The translations under genes and the position numbers were made by a program. The notes below the pieces were generated by a model. It was not told the origin of the DNA, did not search any database, and saw only the letters and a list, made by a program, of their open reading frames with translations. From Rosistilla oblonga (GTDB taxonomy: Bacteria; Planctomycetota; Planctomycetia; Pirellulales; Pirellulaceae): 64,000 bases of DNA. The first letter of the stretch is position 1. Every line of letters starts with the position of its first letter. This document shows positions 43,219 through 53,141 of this stretch, in pieces. The DNA is taken from positions 1,240,001-1,304,000 of the forward strand of contig NZ_CP036292.1 of assembly GCF_007751715.1 (NCBI RefSeq). The letters are read 5' to 3'.

Positions 43219-44553
43219 CTATAGTTCGCTGAAGTAGCTCTTACATGCTTGGTCCAAGAAGTCGGGTCTCAGTTGAGGTGGGATCTTCTTGTACTTACAA
43301 AAGTTGTTCACTTGGGTGAGGATGTCGCGCGGCTGACAGCGTCGCAGCGACCGACCGCTCTGTTCGTAGAACCTCAACAGATGCTCGGCGGCTCCCTTGG
43401 CCGGAGCGAACCCCATCTTTTCAACGTTGTGGTTGAATATCCGCGTAAACTCTTTCGGATCGGGGTCGTCGACCATGATCTTGTAGGGGACGCGACGCAG
43501 GAACGCTTCGTCGACCAATTGGTCGGGGTTCAGGTTTGTCGAGAAGATGATCAGCTGTTCAAACGGCAGTTCGATCTTTTTGCCCGATGGTAGAGTCAGG
43601 AAGTCGATCCGATTTTCGAGCGGGATGATCCACCGGTTTAATAGTTCCTCGGGCTGGATGCGTTGTCGGCCAAAGTCGTCGATCAACAGACAGCCGCAGT
43701 TGCTTTTCAGTTGCAGCGGTGCTTCGCAAGTGTTGGACCGTGGGTCGTGGCGGACCTCCAAATTATCCATCACCAATTCGCCACCAACGATTACCGTCGG
43801 GCGTTGGATCCGAATCCAGCGTCGATCCCATTGCTGCGCCTTGATGATTCCGTCGCCCGTTTCGGGGATCGGCATCGGTCGATGGAAGGCATCGTCTTGG
43901 ACCTTGATCAGATTGCCATCATCGAAGATCGCGTGAGGAATCCAGACCTCTTGCCCCAGGCATTGGGTCAAGCATCGTGCGATCGTGGTCTTGCCGTTGC
44001 CGGGAGGTCCAAACAAAAACAGGCCGCTGTTGCTGTTGATCGCCGGACCTAGTTGATCCAGTAGTTCGTTGTTGTGCGAGATGCCCGACAGTGCGCCACG
44101 CAGGTCGTCGTATCCGATCGGGTCGAGTCCGGCCGCTTGCGCCTCGACGCTCAGGACGTAGTCGCTCAGTGGAACCGGAGCTGGCCCGGTGTAAGCGCAG
44201 TGACTCATGTGTGTCTGCGCTCGCTTTTGGCCGTTTTCGGATAATGAATAGTAGTAGTCGTTGAAAGCTGCGGGGCGAACGTGGGTGATCAACTGACGCG
44301 TTCGCTGAGCTTCCAGTAGTGGTTCGACAACGCCAAATGGAATCCCGGTCCGCTCTGCCATCGCGCGACCGCTGAGTGTTCCCGTATTGAGGAAGATCTT
44401 TAATATCAACGCATCGATATACGATTCGGAGAGTCCCGTCTCGTCGAGATTGCGCGGTTCGGTTGGCCAGAAGGTGTCACCACCTAATAAGCCAGACAGA
44501 AGCGCGGAATCGATGCTGTGCGTTTGATTCAATACAGTCACTAAGATCACCAA
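43219..44553 (-). CDS. AAA+ ATPase with N-terminal winged-helix domain
   Basis: Up to 444 residues. The start is uncertain: TTG at 44553, GTG at 44550 or 44541 and TTG at 44535 all precede the conserved part and none has a good ribosome binding site. A winged-helix-like domain covers about 35-115 (GTLSGRAMAERTGIPFGVVE). The AAA+ core shows Walker A GPPGNGKT (182-189), Walker B LLIDDFG (289-295), sensor 1 IIFSTN (335-340) and an arginine-finger region FLRRVPYK. A family of such ATPases occurs widely, often near pili or signalling genes; its role is open. Its stop is 12 bases before the kinase-tubulin ATG, so the two are translated from one mRNA and probably act together, for instance in remodelling tubulin-like polymers. 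Confidence 0.85.
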   Translation of the reverse strand: MVILVTVLNQTHSIDSALLSGLLGGDTFWPTEPRNLDETGLSESYIDALILKIFLNTGTLSGRAMAERTGIPFGVVEPLLEAQRTRQLITHVRPAAFNDYYYSLSENGQKRAQTHMSHCAYTGPAPVPLSDYVLSVEAQAAGLDPIGYDDLRGALSGISHNNELLDQLGPAINSNSGLFLFGPPGNGKTTIARCLTQCLGQEVWIPHAIFDDGNLIKVQDDAFHRPMPIPETGDGIIKAQQWDRRWIRIQRPTVIVGGELVMDNLEVRHDPRSNTCEAPLQLKSNCGCLLIDDFGRQRIQPEELLNRWIIPLENRIDFLTLPSGKKIELPFEQLIIFSTNLNPDQLVDEAFLRRVPYKIMVDDPDPKEFTRIFNHNVEKMGFAPAKGAAEHLLRFYEQSGRSLRRCQPRDILTQVNNFCKYKKIPPQLRPDFLDQACKSYFSEL

Positions 44554-44755
44554 CCGAGAGTCGAACGATATTGGTTTGCAGACATTCCGCTAAAACGTAG
44601 CTCGCTAGTTCAACCAGGGAAGTGAGAACGGACAAACTCACGAAAAAGATGTATTGCTTTGTGCACTGTGTGATTTGCGTCCTAGACTTCGAAAGATCTC
44701 TGGACATAACAGGTACCAAAATGGACAAGCCGTCCTCTTGCGGGTTGCACTGAAT

Positions 44756-45889
44756 ATGACAATCGTTCCGAATATGATCGCAACCAATAAACCTCCTGCC
44801 GATGTTGGCAGCGATGTGTGGTTCCTCAGCGGCCCAACGCGGCCGGGTGATGTTTCTCGCTACATTCCTGTAGAAGAAGAACCATTTGTGGTTGGGCGTA
44901 AGCCGAACGTGAACCTGACATTGGGATACAACACCGTCAGCAGTGCGCACGCCAGTCTATGGACAGAAGAAGGGCAACTGTGGTTGCAGGATCTGGGCAG
45001 CACCAACGGAACCTTTGTCAACGGGCAACGGATCTCACAACCGGTTCGATTGGGTGAAGAGGATCTCGTTCACTTCGCCGAAGCGTTGTTCCGAATTCGC
45101 CGCCAAAGCATCGGTGCCTCGACATCTGGAACTATTCCGCAGAACGTTTGCGATCAAGCGTTGGCTCTTGTTCAGTTCGATCGATTGATGAGCGAACGAT
45201 TGGTCGTTCCGCATTTCCAACCGATCGTGCGGATGAGCGACAACGAGATGTTGGGGTTTGAGATCTTGGGACGTGGACGCGTCTTCGGCCTGGAATCGGT
45301 CGGCGCGATGTTCGAAGCCGCGTCGCAATTGAATCTCGAAGTCGATCTCAGCCAGATGCTGCGCTGGGAAGGAGTTCGCGTCGGCCGCAGCCTGCCGCAA
45401 TGTCCTGTCTTATTTGTAAATACACATCCCGCCGAACTCGCCAATGATGGGCTCGAGACCTCTTTGGAACTGCTCCGCGATATGGCGGGCAGCACGCGGC
45501 TGGTACTCGAAATTCACGAATCGGCGGTCACCAATCCCGAATTACTATGCCAGTTGCAGGCCAAACTTCAGGCCCTCGGGATCGGGCTGGCCTACGACGA
45601 TTTCGGTTCCGGCCAAGCGCGACTGAGCGAATTGGTCCAAGCGCGGCCCGAATTTGTCAAATTTGATATGTCGTTGATCCGCGACATCGATACTGCCAGT
45701 CCCGAGCGCCAACGAATGCTCGAAGCTCTGGTCAAGATGGTCCGCGATCTCGACATCCAAGCGTTGGCCGAGGGGATCGAAAGCAAGGCGGAAGCAGAGT
45801 TCTGCATGCAGGTCGGATTCGATTTGGCCCAGGGGTTCTATTATGGCCGCCCCGTTCCGATCGAAGCGGCGACCGATCGCAGCGAATAG
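44756..45889 (+). CDS. FHA-EAL protein (phosphothreonine reader plus cyclic-di-GMP domain)
   Basis: 377 residues from the ATG at 44756; the frame is open further upstream but only the part from here fits. An FHA domain lies at about 45-115, with VGRKPNVNLTL, VSSAHASLW and LQDLGSTNGTFVNG, the loops that bind phosphothreonine. An EAL domain lies at about 140-370: E169 in FEILGRG (EIL for EAL), N222 in NTHPAEL, E252 in LEIHES, D281-D282 in YDDFGSG, K302 in VKFDMSLI and E339 in AEGIES. The metal and substrate residues are all kept, so it may hydrolyse cyclic-di-GMP. It is divergent from the AAA+ and kinase-tubulin genes, 202 bases apart, and so could read that kinase's targets. Confidence 0.85.
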   Translation: MTIVPNMIATNKPPADVGSDVWFLSGPTRPGDVSRYIPVEEEPFVVGRKPNVNLTLGYNTVSSAHASLWTEEGQLWLQDLGSTNGTFVNGQRISQPVRLGEEDLVHFAEALFRIRRQSIGASTSGTIPQNVCDQALALVQFDRLMSERLVVPHFQPIVRMSDNEMLGFEILGRGRVFGLESVGAMFEAASQLNLEVDLSQMLRWEGVRVGRSLPQCPVLFVNTHPAELANDGLETSLELLRDMAGSTRLVLEIHESAVTNPELLCQLQAKLQALGIGLAYDDFGSGQARLSELVQARPEFVKFDMSLIRDIDTASPERQRMLEALVKMVRDLDIQALAEGIESKAEAEFCMQVGFDLAQGFYYGRPVPIEAATDRSE

Positions 45890-46694
45890 CCGTCGCTGGC
45901 ATTTTCGCTAGCTTTTTTCCTATCGCGACACGATCCGCGGCCGGTTGCCCCGATCGATTCCGCCAACCGTAGCCTCTCCCGCGTTTACGGTGAATTCATC
46001 GATGAAACCTCCGTCGGGGCTCGTCTTGCCAACTGCTGGCAATTCGCTTCTTGCACCCCGGATCACGGATGCCGCTTGCGAGGCTGCGAACTCTTTCCAA
46101 GCAACGGTTGGGAGCGTGGGAGCACATCAGATGCCCGGCCCAACACGCGGTCCCAGCCTCGGCGAGTTGCGGAACATCCGCAAAATAGCTCTACGTGACG
46201 CTTGTGCACGCCCATCTGGCGGGTGTAGATTTTAAAGCGAGCTGGATTTTTTGCTTGCGTACCCCAGTGTTTCTAGTATAAACCATGTCTTACATCCTAG
46301 TAGTGTTGGTGGGGCTACCCGCTGGCAGGGCTGTTAAGTGTTTGTGCTTGGACGAATTAGCCGGCGCGACGTGGTCCAAGAGAAACGGATGCTCGGGCGT
46401 GTCGGCTGATACCTCAAATTGAAACAGTGATTTGCCCGCCTGCCCCCCCGAGCGAATCTTGGCTGGTGAGGGCCGGAGGTGTTAGGCTGGAAGGCAATGG
46501 TGTTCGATCGGGGCGGTGTTGCTAGTGAGCAAGCCAGATTGGTTTTAGGATTCTCCGCCGTCGTGGACGAGGCAGCGAATCCAGGCTGAATCGACCGGGG
46601 TTAGCTCGGCCTTGTCGACACGTCCACTGACCCGAATTCTATCTGCAACAAAGCGTTAGAATGCAAAGCAGTTGTTTCGAATAAGGAATCGATA
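45890..46694. other. Long gene-free spacer with a partial dispersed repeat
   Basis: No supported gene in 805 bases. At 46403-46420 an 18-base stretch (CGGCTGATACCTCAAATT) is identical to 53134-53151, the right end of the inverted repeat near 53.1 kb, and the match continues with one change into AAAC. A run of seven C at 46443-46449 follows. Otherwise nothing is seen. Confidence 0.4.
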
Positions 46695-47420
46695 GTGCAA
46701 TTGACTCCCGTGCCGCGGCGTTCTTCGGTAGATGAAGTGGTCGAGCGGATCCGACATGAAATCGAGTCGAAAGGACTCAGCGCCGGCGATCGTCTGCCCG
46801 GTGAGATGGAGCTGATTAAGCAGTTGGAGGTCAGCCGGCCGGTGTTGCGCGAAGCGTTGGCGCGATTGCGTGGTCTGGGGCTGGTCGAGATCCAACGCGG
46901 CAACGGCACCTTCGTCGCCGAGACCGATTCGTTGACCAGTTGTGTACGGATGTTGAGGTCGGCCGTTACGATCTCGCCCCGCGAACTGCTCTCTTACACC
47001 GAACTCCGGACCGCCATCGAAATCCAAGCTGTGCGGCAGGTCGCGCAGCGTGGGACCGCGGCCGATGTGGCGGAACTGCGGGCGATCCTCGAGCGGTTGG
47101 TCAGTATCGATCAGCCCTACGAAAAGTCGCTCGAACTCGACTTCCGCTTCCACCGTCGCATCCTCCAAGCGGCCGACAATCTGTTGATGCAGAACATCAT
47201 GGAAGTGATCTATGAGTTTGTGTTGACGCAGATGGCGCAAACGACGCCCTCCCCTGCCGACAATGAATTGGGGCACAAGTTGCACATCGCGATCGTCGAT
47301 GCGATCGAAAATCGCGATCCCCAAGCGGCTGAACTTGCGATGCGACAACATATGGAAGTTGTCCTTCAACGTTTGACAGCGATGGTCGACGCAATCGAGA
47401 CAGAACCAAAAGAGGATTGA
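46695..47420 (+). CDS. GntR-family regulator, FadR/FCD type
   Basis: 241 residues from the GTG at 46695, with AAGGA eight bases before it. The N-terminal winged helix (about 8-75) has the GntR pattern, VVERIRHEIESKGLSAGDRL, MELIKQLEVSRPVLREALAR and LGLVEIQRGNGTFVA. The C-terminal all-helix FCD domain (about 95-230) has the metal-binding type residues in LELDFRFHRRIL and ELGHKLHIAIVDAI and ends with MRQHMEVVLQRL. Such regulators respond to organic or sugar acids. The DUF1553 gene begins about 105 bases downstream in the same direction, so that group is a likely target, or is at least co-transcribed. Confidence 0.9.
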   Translation: MQLTPVPRRSSVDEVVERIRHEIESKGLSAGDRLPGEMELIKQLEVSRPVLREALARLRGLGLVEIQRGNGTFVAETDSLTSCVRMLRSAVTISPRELLSYTELRTAIEIQAVRQVAQRGTAADVAELRAILERLVSIDQPYEKSLELDFRFHRRILQAADNLLMQNIMEVIYEFVLTQMAQTTPSPADNELGHKLHIAIVDAIENRDPQAAELAMRQHMEVVLQRLTAMVDAIETEPKED

Positions 47421-47525
47421 TCGCTTTGGGCGATAGGCTCCGGAGAGCAAATGCTACGGAGCACTCTCGCCTCTCGGATTCTTCCACTGCGGTGCGTCCT
47501 TTAAGACAGATGAAGAGGCTGAGGC

Positions 47526-50318
47526 ATGATTCCTGGGAAAGAGTCGTTTTGCAGCATTCGTTCCCAGCGAACGATGTTCACATCGCTGAACACTCTGCTG
47601 ATCGTCGTGGTGTCGCTGATCTCCGCCGCGTCGCATCTGCAGGCTGTCGATTTTGAGAACCAGATTCTTCCGGTTCTTCAAGAACACTGCATCGATTGCC
47701 ACGGTCCCGATGCTGCCGAATCGGATCTCCGGCTCGATAGTTTGCTGACTGCATTGCGAGGTGGTGATTCGGGGGAAGCCGCGATCGTGCCGGGAGACAG
47801 CAAACGCAGCGATCTGATCCACCGTCTGACCAGCGACGACGCGGCCCACCAAATGCCTCCCGACGGCGACCGCTTGCCGCCTGCACAAGTTGAGCTGTTC
47901 AAGGCATGGATCGATGATGCCGAGTTATGGCAATCGGCGCAGGCGGAACTGGCCAAGCAGACGATCGATCACTGGTCGTTTCAGCCGTTGCAACGGCCAA
48001 GGGTTCCCAACGGCTCCGATTCGCAAGCTCATGCGGTCGATGCCTTTCTCGATGCAAAGCTCTCGGCGGCGGGGCTGTCGCAGTCTCCCACCGCGCCCCG
48101 TCGACGACTGGTTCGCCGCGCTTATCAAGTGCTGCACGGGCTGCCTCCAACGCCACAGCAGGTCGACGCGTTTGTCGGCGATACTCGCGACAACGCCTGG
48201 GAATTGCTGGTGGACGATCTACTGGCCAGTCCGCGATATGGTGAGGCGATGGCGACGCAGTGGCTGGATCTGGTCCGGTTTGGCGAGACGCATGGCTTTG
48301 AAACCAACCGCGAACGCCCGAACGCTTGGTATTACCGCGACTGGGTGATCGACGCGTTTAATGCCGACCAGCCCTACGACGATTTCGTTCGTCAGCAGAT
48401 CGCGGGCGACGCCCTTGGCGCCGATGTGGCGACGGGGTTTCTGGTCGGCGGTCCATACGATCTGGTCAAAGGAGCCGACCCGTTGTTGCGATTGACGCAG
48501 CGGCAGGACGAATTGGCCGACATCGTCAACACGACGGGAACCGCTTTCCTCGGTCTGTCGCTAGGTTGTGCGCGATGCCACAACCACAAGTTCGATCCGG
48601 TTTCTCAGACCGATTATTACGCGATGCAGGCGGTCTTTTCGGGAGTCAACCACGCCGAACGGGCATTGCCTTTACGTGACGACGCGCGGAAGCAACTGGA
48701 AGAAATCGATCGCCAGATCGCCGACGCTCGCCAGCATTTGTCACCCTTCGTCGCCAAGGATGTATCGCGGCCAGCGGTCGACGCCAAAGGGAACGTGGAG
48801 AATTTGGAGCCGATCGACGCGCGGTTCGTTCGCTTTACGATTTTGGCAACGAACCAGTCGCAGCCTTGTATCGATGAGTTGGAAATCTTTAGCGGCGATC
48901 AAAACGTAGCCCTTGCCAGCGGCGGCGCGATCGCGACGTCCAATGGTGACTTTGTCCATCCGCTTCATAAGTTGGAACACATCAACGACGGACGGTTTGG
49001 CAACGCCCGCAGCTGGATCGCCGCCAAAGCGGCCGGCGGTTGGGTTCAGATCGAACTTCCCAAAACCCACGCAATCGACCGGATCCAATGGGCTCGCGAT
49101 TCGGACGGAAGGTATCGCGACCGCTTGGCGACCGAATATCGAATCGAGATCTCGATCGATGGCGATGCCTGGACGGAAGTTGCCAACGGAGCGGATCGGT
49201 TGCCGCATGGCGATTCCAGCGCGACGCCGTACCGCTACGACTTCGCCCACGCAACCGAGGCCGAAGCCGAGATGGGCCGCCAGCAATTACAGCGGTTGGA
49301 AGAACTCAATTCGCTGCGTGAATCGCTCTTAAAGACGCCGACCGTTTACGCCGGAACGTTCAGCCAGCCCGCACCGACACACCGGCTCAACCGCGGCGAA
49401 ATCGGATCGCCTCGCGAACAGGTCGCTCCCGCAGCGATCCGCTCGCTGACCGATTTATCGCTCGCCAGCGACACGCCCGAACAACAGCGACGTGTGGCGA
49501 TCGCAAACTGGATCGCATCGGCCGACAATCCGTTGACCGCCCGCGTCTTTGTGAATCGGATTTGGCAGTTCCACTTCGGCACCGGGATCGTCGACACGCC
49601 CAGCGACTTCGGCGGCAACGGCACTCCGCCAACCCATCCCGAACTGCTCGATTGGCTCGCCGCCGAATTGATCGACAGCGGGTGGTCGACCAAACACATC
49701 CACCGCCTGATCCTGACCTCCAAGGCTTGGCAACAGGATAGCCTTCCTCGCGACCAAGGCCTGGCGATCGATGCGAGCAGCCGATTGCTGTGGCGATTCC
49801 CGCCGCGACGCCTGTCGGCCGAAGCGATCCGCGACAGCATCCTGTCGGTCACCGGCAAGTTGGATCTGAAGCAAGGTGGCCCCGGATTTAGCGCGTTCGA
49901 AATCGAACCCGAAAACGTGCGACACTACTTCCCCAAAAAGGACTTTGGTCCAGCCGATTGGCGGCGGATGGTTTATATGACGCGCGTTCGTCAGGAACGC
50001 GATGCCGTCTTTGGCGTCTTCGATTGCCCCGACTTCAATCAAGTCGTGCCACAACGCAATCGATCGACGACACCGCTGCAGGCTCTGAATCTTTTGAACA
50101 GCCGGTTCGTTTTGCAGCAGGCCGACTTCCTGGTCCAGCGACTCGAGAGCGAGGCGAGCGATCCGGCGGCGAAAGTCGCCCTGGGCTATCAGCTCTGTTT
50201 CTCGCGGCTCCCCGATGCGGAAGAGTCGGCTGCGGCGCTCGCCTTTATCGAACAAAGCGACTGGCAACAGTTTGCTCGAGCGATCTTGAACGCCAACGAA
50301 TTTGTCTTCGTCCCTTAA
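47526..50318 (+). CDS. DUF1549/DUF1553 protein with cytochrome and discoidin-like domains
   Basis: 930 residues. The ATG at 47526 has a GAGGC element before it; an internal ATG at 47574 begins the clear signal peptide. Order of parts: signal (to about 40), a planctomycete cytochrome C domain with CIDCHG (about 55-60) and MPPDG, DUF1549 (about 155-370, with HGLPPTPQQVDAF, LDLVRFGETHGFE, RCHNHKFDPVSQTDYYA), a discoidin-like (F5/8 type C) domain (about 435-565, with FVRFTILATNQS, GGWVQIELPKTHAIDRIQWA), and DUF1553 (about 640-915, RVFVNRIWQFHFGTGIV, ELLDWLAAELI). Such proteins are typical of planctomycetes and always stand with a DUF1501 protein. The inserted discoidin domain suggests carbohydrate binding. 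Enzymatic role is not established. Confidence 0.88.
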   Translation: MIPGKESFCSIRSQRTMFTSLNTLLIVVVSLISAASHLQAVDFENQILPVLQEHCIDCHGPDAAESDLRLDSLLTALRGGDSGEAAIVPGDSKRSDLIHRLTSDDAAHQMPPDGDRLPPAQVELFKAWIDDAELWQSAQAELAKQTIDHWSFQPLQRPRVPNGSDSQAHAVDAFLDAKLSAAGLSQSPTAPRRRLVRRAYQVLHGLPPTPQQVDAFVGDTRDNAWELLVDDLLASPRYGEAMATQWLDLVRFGETHGFETNRERPNAWYYRDWVIDAFNADQPYDDFVRQQIAGDALGADVATGFLVGGPYDLVKGADPLLRLTQRQDELADIVNTTGTAFLGLSLGCARCHNHKFDPVSQTDYYAMQAVFSGVNHAERALPLRDDARKQLEEIDRQIADARQHLSPFVAKDVSRPAVDAKGNVENLEPIDARFVRFTILATNQSQPCIDELEIFSGDQNVALASGGAIATSNGDFVHPLHKLEHINDGRFGNARSWIAAKAAGGWVQIELPKTHAIDRIQWARDSDGRYRDRLATEYRIEISIDGDAWTEVANGADRLPHGDSSATPYRYDFAHATEAEAEMGRQQLQRLEELNSLRESLLKTPTVYAGTFSQPAPTHRLNRGEIGSPREQVAPAAIRSLTDLSLASDTPEQQRRVAIANWIASADNPLTARVFVNRIWQFHFGTGIVDTPSDFGGNGTPPTHPELLDWLAAELIDSGWSTKHIHRLILTSKAWQQDSLPRDQGLAIDASSRLLWRFPPRRLSAEAIRDSILSVTGKLDLKQGGPGFSAFEIEPENVRHYFPKKDFGPADWRRMVYMTRVRQERDAVFGVFDCPDFNQVVPQRNRSTTPLQALNLLNSRFVLQQADFLVQRLESEASDPAAKVALGYQLCFSRLPDAEESAAALAFIEQSDWQQFARAILNANEFVFVP

Positions 50319-50414
50319 GCCTCAACGGATCGAACGCGCTCACCCTTCGCGTCCGTCGCTTCGGCGGCGGTCAACGCCTCCACGCATCAAAGCTTCCCCT
50401 GAGATTGATTTGTC

Positions 50415-51872
50415 ATGCAAACTTCATCACGTCGACAGTTGTTGTTGAATGCCGCCGGAGGGCTCGGCGGGATCGCTGTGGCCAGCATGTTGCATCAGCA
50501 GGGTTTGCTTGCTGCGAACAATGCACCACTGCGACCGCAGATCGATCCATCGCAACCGTTTGCCAGTCGCGACAGTCACTTTGCACCGCGAGCGAAAAAC
50601 GTCTTGATGATCTTCTGCAGCGGCGCGTGCAGCCAGATCGATACGTTCGACTACAAGCCGGAACTGATCAAACGGCATGGCCAACCGTTGCCGGGAGCTG
50701 AGAATCTGCTGACCTTTCAAGGCGCCCAGGGCAACCTCACCAAGAGCCCTTGGAAGTTCCGGCCGCGAGGCGAATCGGGCAAGATGGTCTCGGATCTGGT
50801 TCCGATGTTGGGAGAGCTTGCCGATGAGATGTGCTTCTTCCATTCGCTGACCGGAAAGACGAACACGCACGGTCCGGGCGAAAACTTCATGTCGACAGGC
50901 TTTACGCTCGACGGTTTCCCCAGCATGGGAGCGTGGCTGACGTGGGCGTTGGGAACCGAAAACACCGACCTGCCCGCCTACGTTGCGATTCCCGATCCGC
51001 GTGGCACGCCGCAGTCTAGCGTCAACAATTGGGGTCCCGGTTTCCTGCCCGCTGCGTTTCAAGGGACCGACTTCAACGCGGCCAAACCGCTGCGGAATCT
51101 ACAGCGTCCGGCGGGGATCGATGCGGAGACCGATCGGCGGACGCGGGCGTTTCTGCAGTCGATGAATCGTCGCCACTTGGAAGACTATCCCGGCGATTCG
51201 GAACTGGCTGCGCGGATCGCCAGCTATGAACTGGCGGCGCGGATGCAGTTGAGCGTGCCCGAGGTGAGCGATCTGTCGACCGAATCGGCGGCGACGCTGA
51301 AAATGTACGGCGCCGACGATACACAGAATTCGTTGAAGGCGGCCTATGCTCGCAACTGCATCTTGGCGCGACGATTGGTCGAACAGGGCGTGCGGTTTGT
51401 GCAGGTCTTCAACGGGGCATATCAAACCGGCGGCGAAGGTGTCAGCAACTGGGACGGGCACAAGGCGTTGGAACAACAGTACAGCAAACATGGTCCGGTG
51501 TTGGATAAGCCGACTGCGGCGCTGGTCCGCGATATGAAACAACGAGGTCTGTTGAAGGATACGCTGATCGTGTGGTGTACCGAATTCGGTCGGATGCCGA
51601 CGTTTCAAGCCGGTGCCAGCGGCCGCGATCACAATCCCGATGGCTTCACCGCGTGGATGGCCGGTACGGGCGTGAAGGCGCCGTACACTTACGGGGCGAC
51701 CGATGAGTTTGGGCACAAGGCAGTCGAAAAAGTTGCCACCGTCTACGACTTTCACGCCACGATCCTGCATATACTAGGGCTCGATCACGAGCGGCTGACC
51801 TTCTACCACAATGGAATCGAACGCCGTTTGACCGATGTTCACGGACACGTCATCAAGGAAGTGCTCTCCTGA
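50415..51872 (+). CDS. DUF1501 protein (Tat-exported)
   Basis: 485 residues, following the DUF1553 gene by 96 bases. The N-terminus, [20 protein letters not shown], is a twin-arginine signal. The family pattern continues with [95 protein letters not shown] and [15 protein letters not shown]. The fold belongs to the alkaline phosphatase/sulfatase superfamily. DUF1501 and DUF1553 proteins are nearly always adjacent in planctomycetes and probably work together in the periplasm on an unidentified polymer. No unusual residue is seen. Confidence 0.9.
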   Translation: MQTSSRRQLLLNAAGGLGGIAVASMLHQQGLLAANNAPLRPQIDPSQPFASRDSHFAPRAKNVLMIFCSGACSQIDTFDYKPELIKRHGQPLPGAENLLTFQGAQGNLTKSPWKFRPRGESGKMVSDLVPMLGELADEMCFFHSLTGKTNTHGPGENFMSTGFTLDGFPSMGAWLTWALGTENTDLPAYVAIPDPRGTPQSSVNNWGPGFLPAAFQGTDFNAAKPLRNLQRPAGIDAETDRRTRAFLQSMNRRHLEDYPGDSELAARIASYELAARMQLSVPEVSDLSTESAATLKMYGADDTQNSLKAAYARNCILARRLVEQGVRFVQVFNGAYQTGGEGVSNWDGHKALEQQYSKHGPVLDKPTAALVRDMKQRGLLKDTLIVWCTEFGRMPTFQAGASGRDHNPDGFTAWMAGTGVKAPYTYGATDEFGHKAVEKVATVYDFHATILHILGLDHERLTFYHNGIERRLTDVHGHVIKEVLS

Positions 51873-51926
51873 GCCAGCTCGATCGCCGCGTCTGTATTCC
51901 CTTCCAAACGCGGTGTTCGAACTGAG

Positions 51927-53042
51927 ATGACCAAAACGAAAACCCTCTCGCTGTTGCTGATCGCCAGCCTCATCATCACCTGTTCCCCACGTCCGGCCAA
52001 CGCGGCTGATCGACGTACCGAAAACGTGGTCCTGATTTCGATCGATGGGCTGCGTTGGCAGGATCTCTTTTCCGGAGCCGACGCGCGATTGATGAACCGC
52101 GACGATGGCGGCGTCCGCGAACTCGATCCGCTTCGCCAGCGGTTTGACGCCAGTACGCCCGAAGCGCGTCGCGCCCGCTTGATGCCCTTTTTCTGGAGCG
52201 TGATCGCCAAACAGGGACAGGTCTACGGCGACGTCAACGCGGGAAGCGTCGTCCGCGTCACCAACGGTCGCTACTTTTCATATCCCGGATACAGCGAACT
52301 GTTGTGTGGTTTTGGCGACGAGACGATCGATTCGAATGCCAAGCGGCCGAACAAAAACGTCAGCGTTCTCGAGTGGCTCAACGGCAAGCCCGCGTATCAC
52401 GATCGCATCGCCGCGTTTGGTTCTTGGGATGTGTTTCCCTTCATCTTGAACCAGCAGCGCAGCGGGATCTATGTCAATGCCGGCTGGCAGGACTTGGATG
52501 TCTTTGGCAACGAAAGGGAACTGGCTCAGTGGAACCTGTTGTCGAACAGTCTGCCTCGCTATTGGAGCGCCGTGCGATACGATGCCTTCACCGCGCGGGG
52601 CGCGTTGGAATACTTGAAAGTCAAACAGCCGCGAGTGCTTTATGTCGCCTTGGGCGAAACCGACGACTGGGCTCACGATGGTCGGTACGATCAATATCTC
52701 GACGCCGCCTTGCGATCGGATCGGGCGATCGAACAACTGTGGAACACGTGCCAGAAGATCGACCAATACCGCGACAAGACGACCTTCATCATCACCACCG
52801 ATCATGGCCGCGGCGACGATCGCGTCGGTTGGAAGAGCCACGGGGCGTCGATCCCCGGATCGGAATTCATCTGGATCGCCGTGTTGGGCCCCGATACGCC
52901 GCCGTTGTCGAAACCATCGACCGCGGAGTTGACGCAGGCGCAAGTTGCGGCGACCGTTGCCGCGGCATTGGGCGAAGATTTTACCACCAGCGACAATCGA
53001 ATCGCCAAACCATTGGCCGAGGCGTTCGACGTCTCTCAGTAG
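51927..53042 (+). CDS. Secreted alkaline phosphatase-superfamily protein
   Basis: 371 residues with a signal peptide (about 1-27, cleaved after ANA). The fold signature begins VVLISIDGLRWQDLFSGAD, with the metal-binding Asp, and ends IITTDHGRGDD with the second Asp-His pair; further conserved parts are RYFSYPGYSELLCGF (likely nucleophile region), VALGETDDWAHDGRYDQYL and WKSHGASIPGSEFIW. It belongs to the broad phosphodiesterase/phosphatase group, close to the planctomycete alkaline phosphatase family proteins. It follows DUF1501 by 54 bases and is probably part of the same operon. Substrate unknown. Confidence 0.8.
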   Translation: MTKTKTLSLLLIASLIITCSPRPANAADRRTENVVLISIDGLRWQDLFSGADARLMNRDDGGVRELDPLRQRFDASTPEARRARLMPFFWSVIAKQGQVYGDVNAGSVVRVTNGRYFSYPGYSELLCGFGDETIDSNAKRPNKNVSVLEWLNGKPAYHDRIAAFGSWDVFPFILNQQRSGIYVNAGWQDLDVFGNERELAQWNLLSNSLPRYWSAVRYDAFTARGALEYLKVKQPRVLYVALGETDDWAHDGRYDQYLDAALRSDRAIEQLWNTCQKIDQYRDKTTFIITTDHGRGDDRVGWKSHGASIPGSEFIWIAVLGPDTPPLSKPSTAELTQAQVAATVAAALGEDFTTSDNRIAKPLAEAFDVSQ

Positions 53043-53076
53043 CCGAGAAACATGCTTCGCGACGGTGCGAGCCCAA

Positions 53077-53141
53077 ATCAGCCGCCACGCGTTAGCGTAC
53101 GGTTCCCTTGGACAACCGGACGCTAACGCATGGCGGCTGAT
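53077..53141. repeat. Imperfect 28-bp inverted repeat, MITE-like
   Basis: The arms are 53077-53104 and 53114-53141 (26 of 28 positions pair), with a 9-base loop. The right end and the bases after it (53134-53151) recur exactly at 46403-46420. It sits between the phosphatase-like gene and the histidine kinase. It encodes nothing. It could be a small mobile repeat or an intergenic stem-loop family; it can also act as a terminator of the preceding operon. Confidence 0.6.

Noticed and set aside
45945-46235. A 96-codon plus-strand frame in the spacer before the FadR-type gene
   Set aside because: No ribosome binding site, Pro/Arg-rich composition and no conserved pattern.
47437-47525. Possible attenuator or small leader gene between the FadR-type regulator and the DUF1553 gene
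   Set aside because: Stop codons interrupt the frames and no stable hairpin with a T-run is visible.
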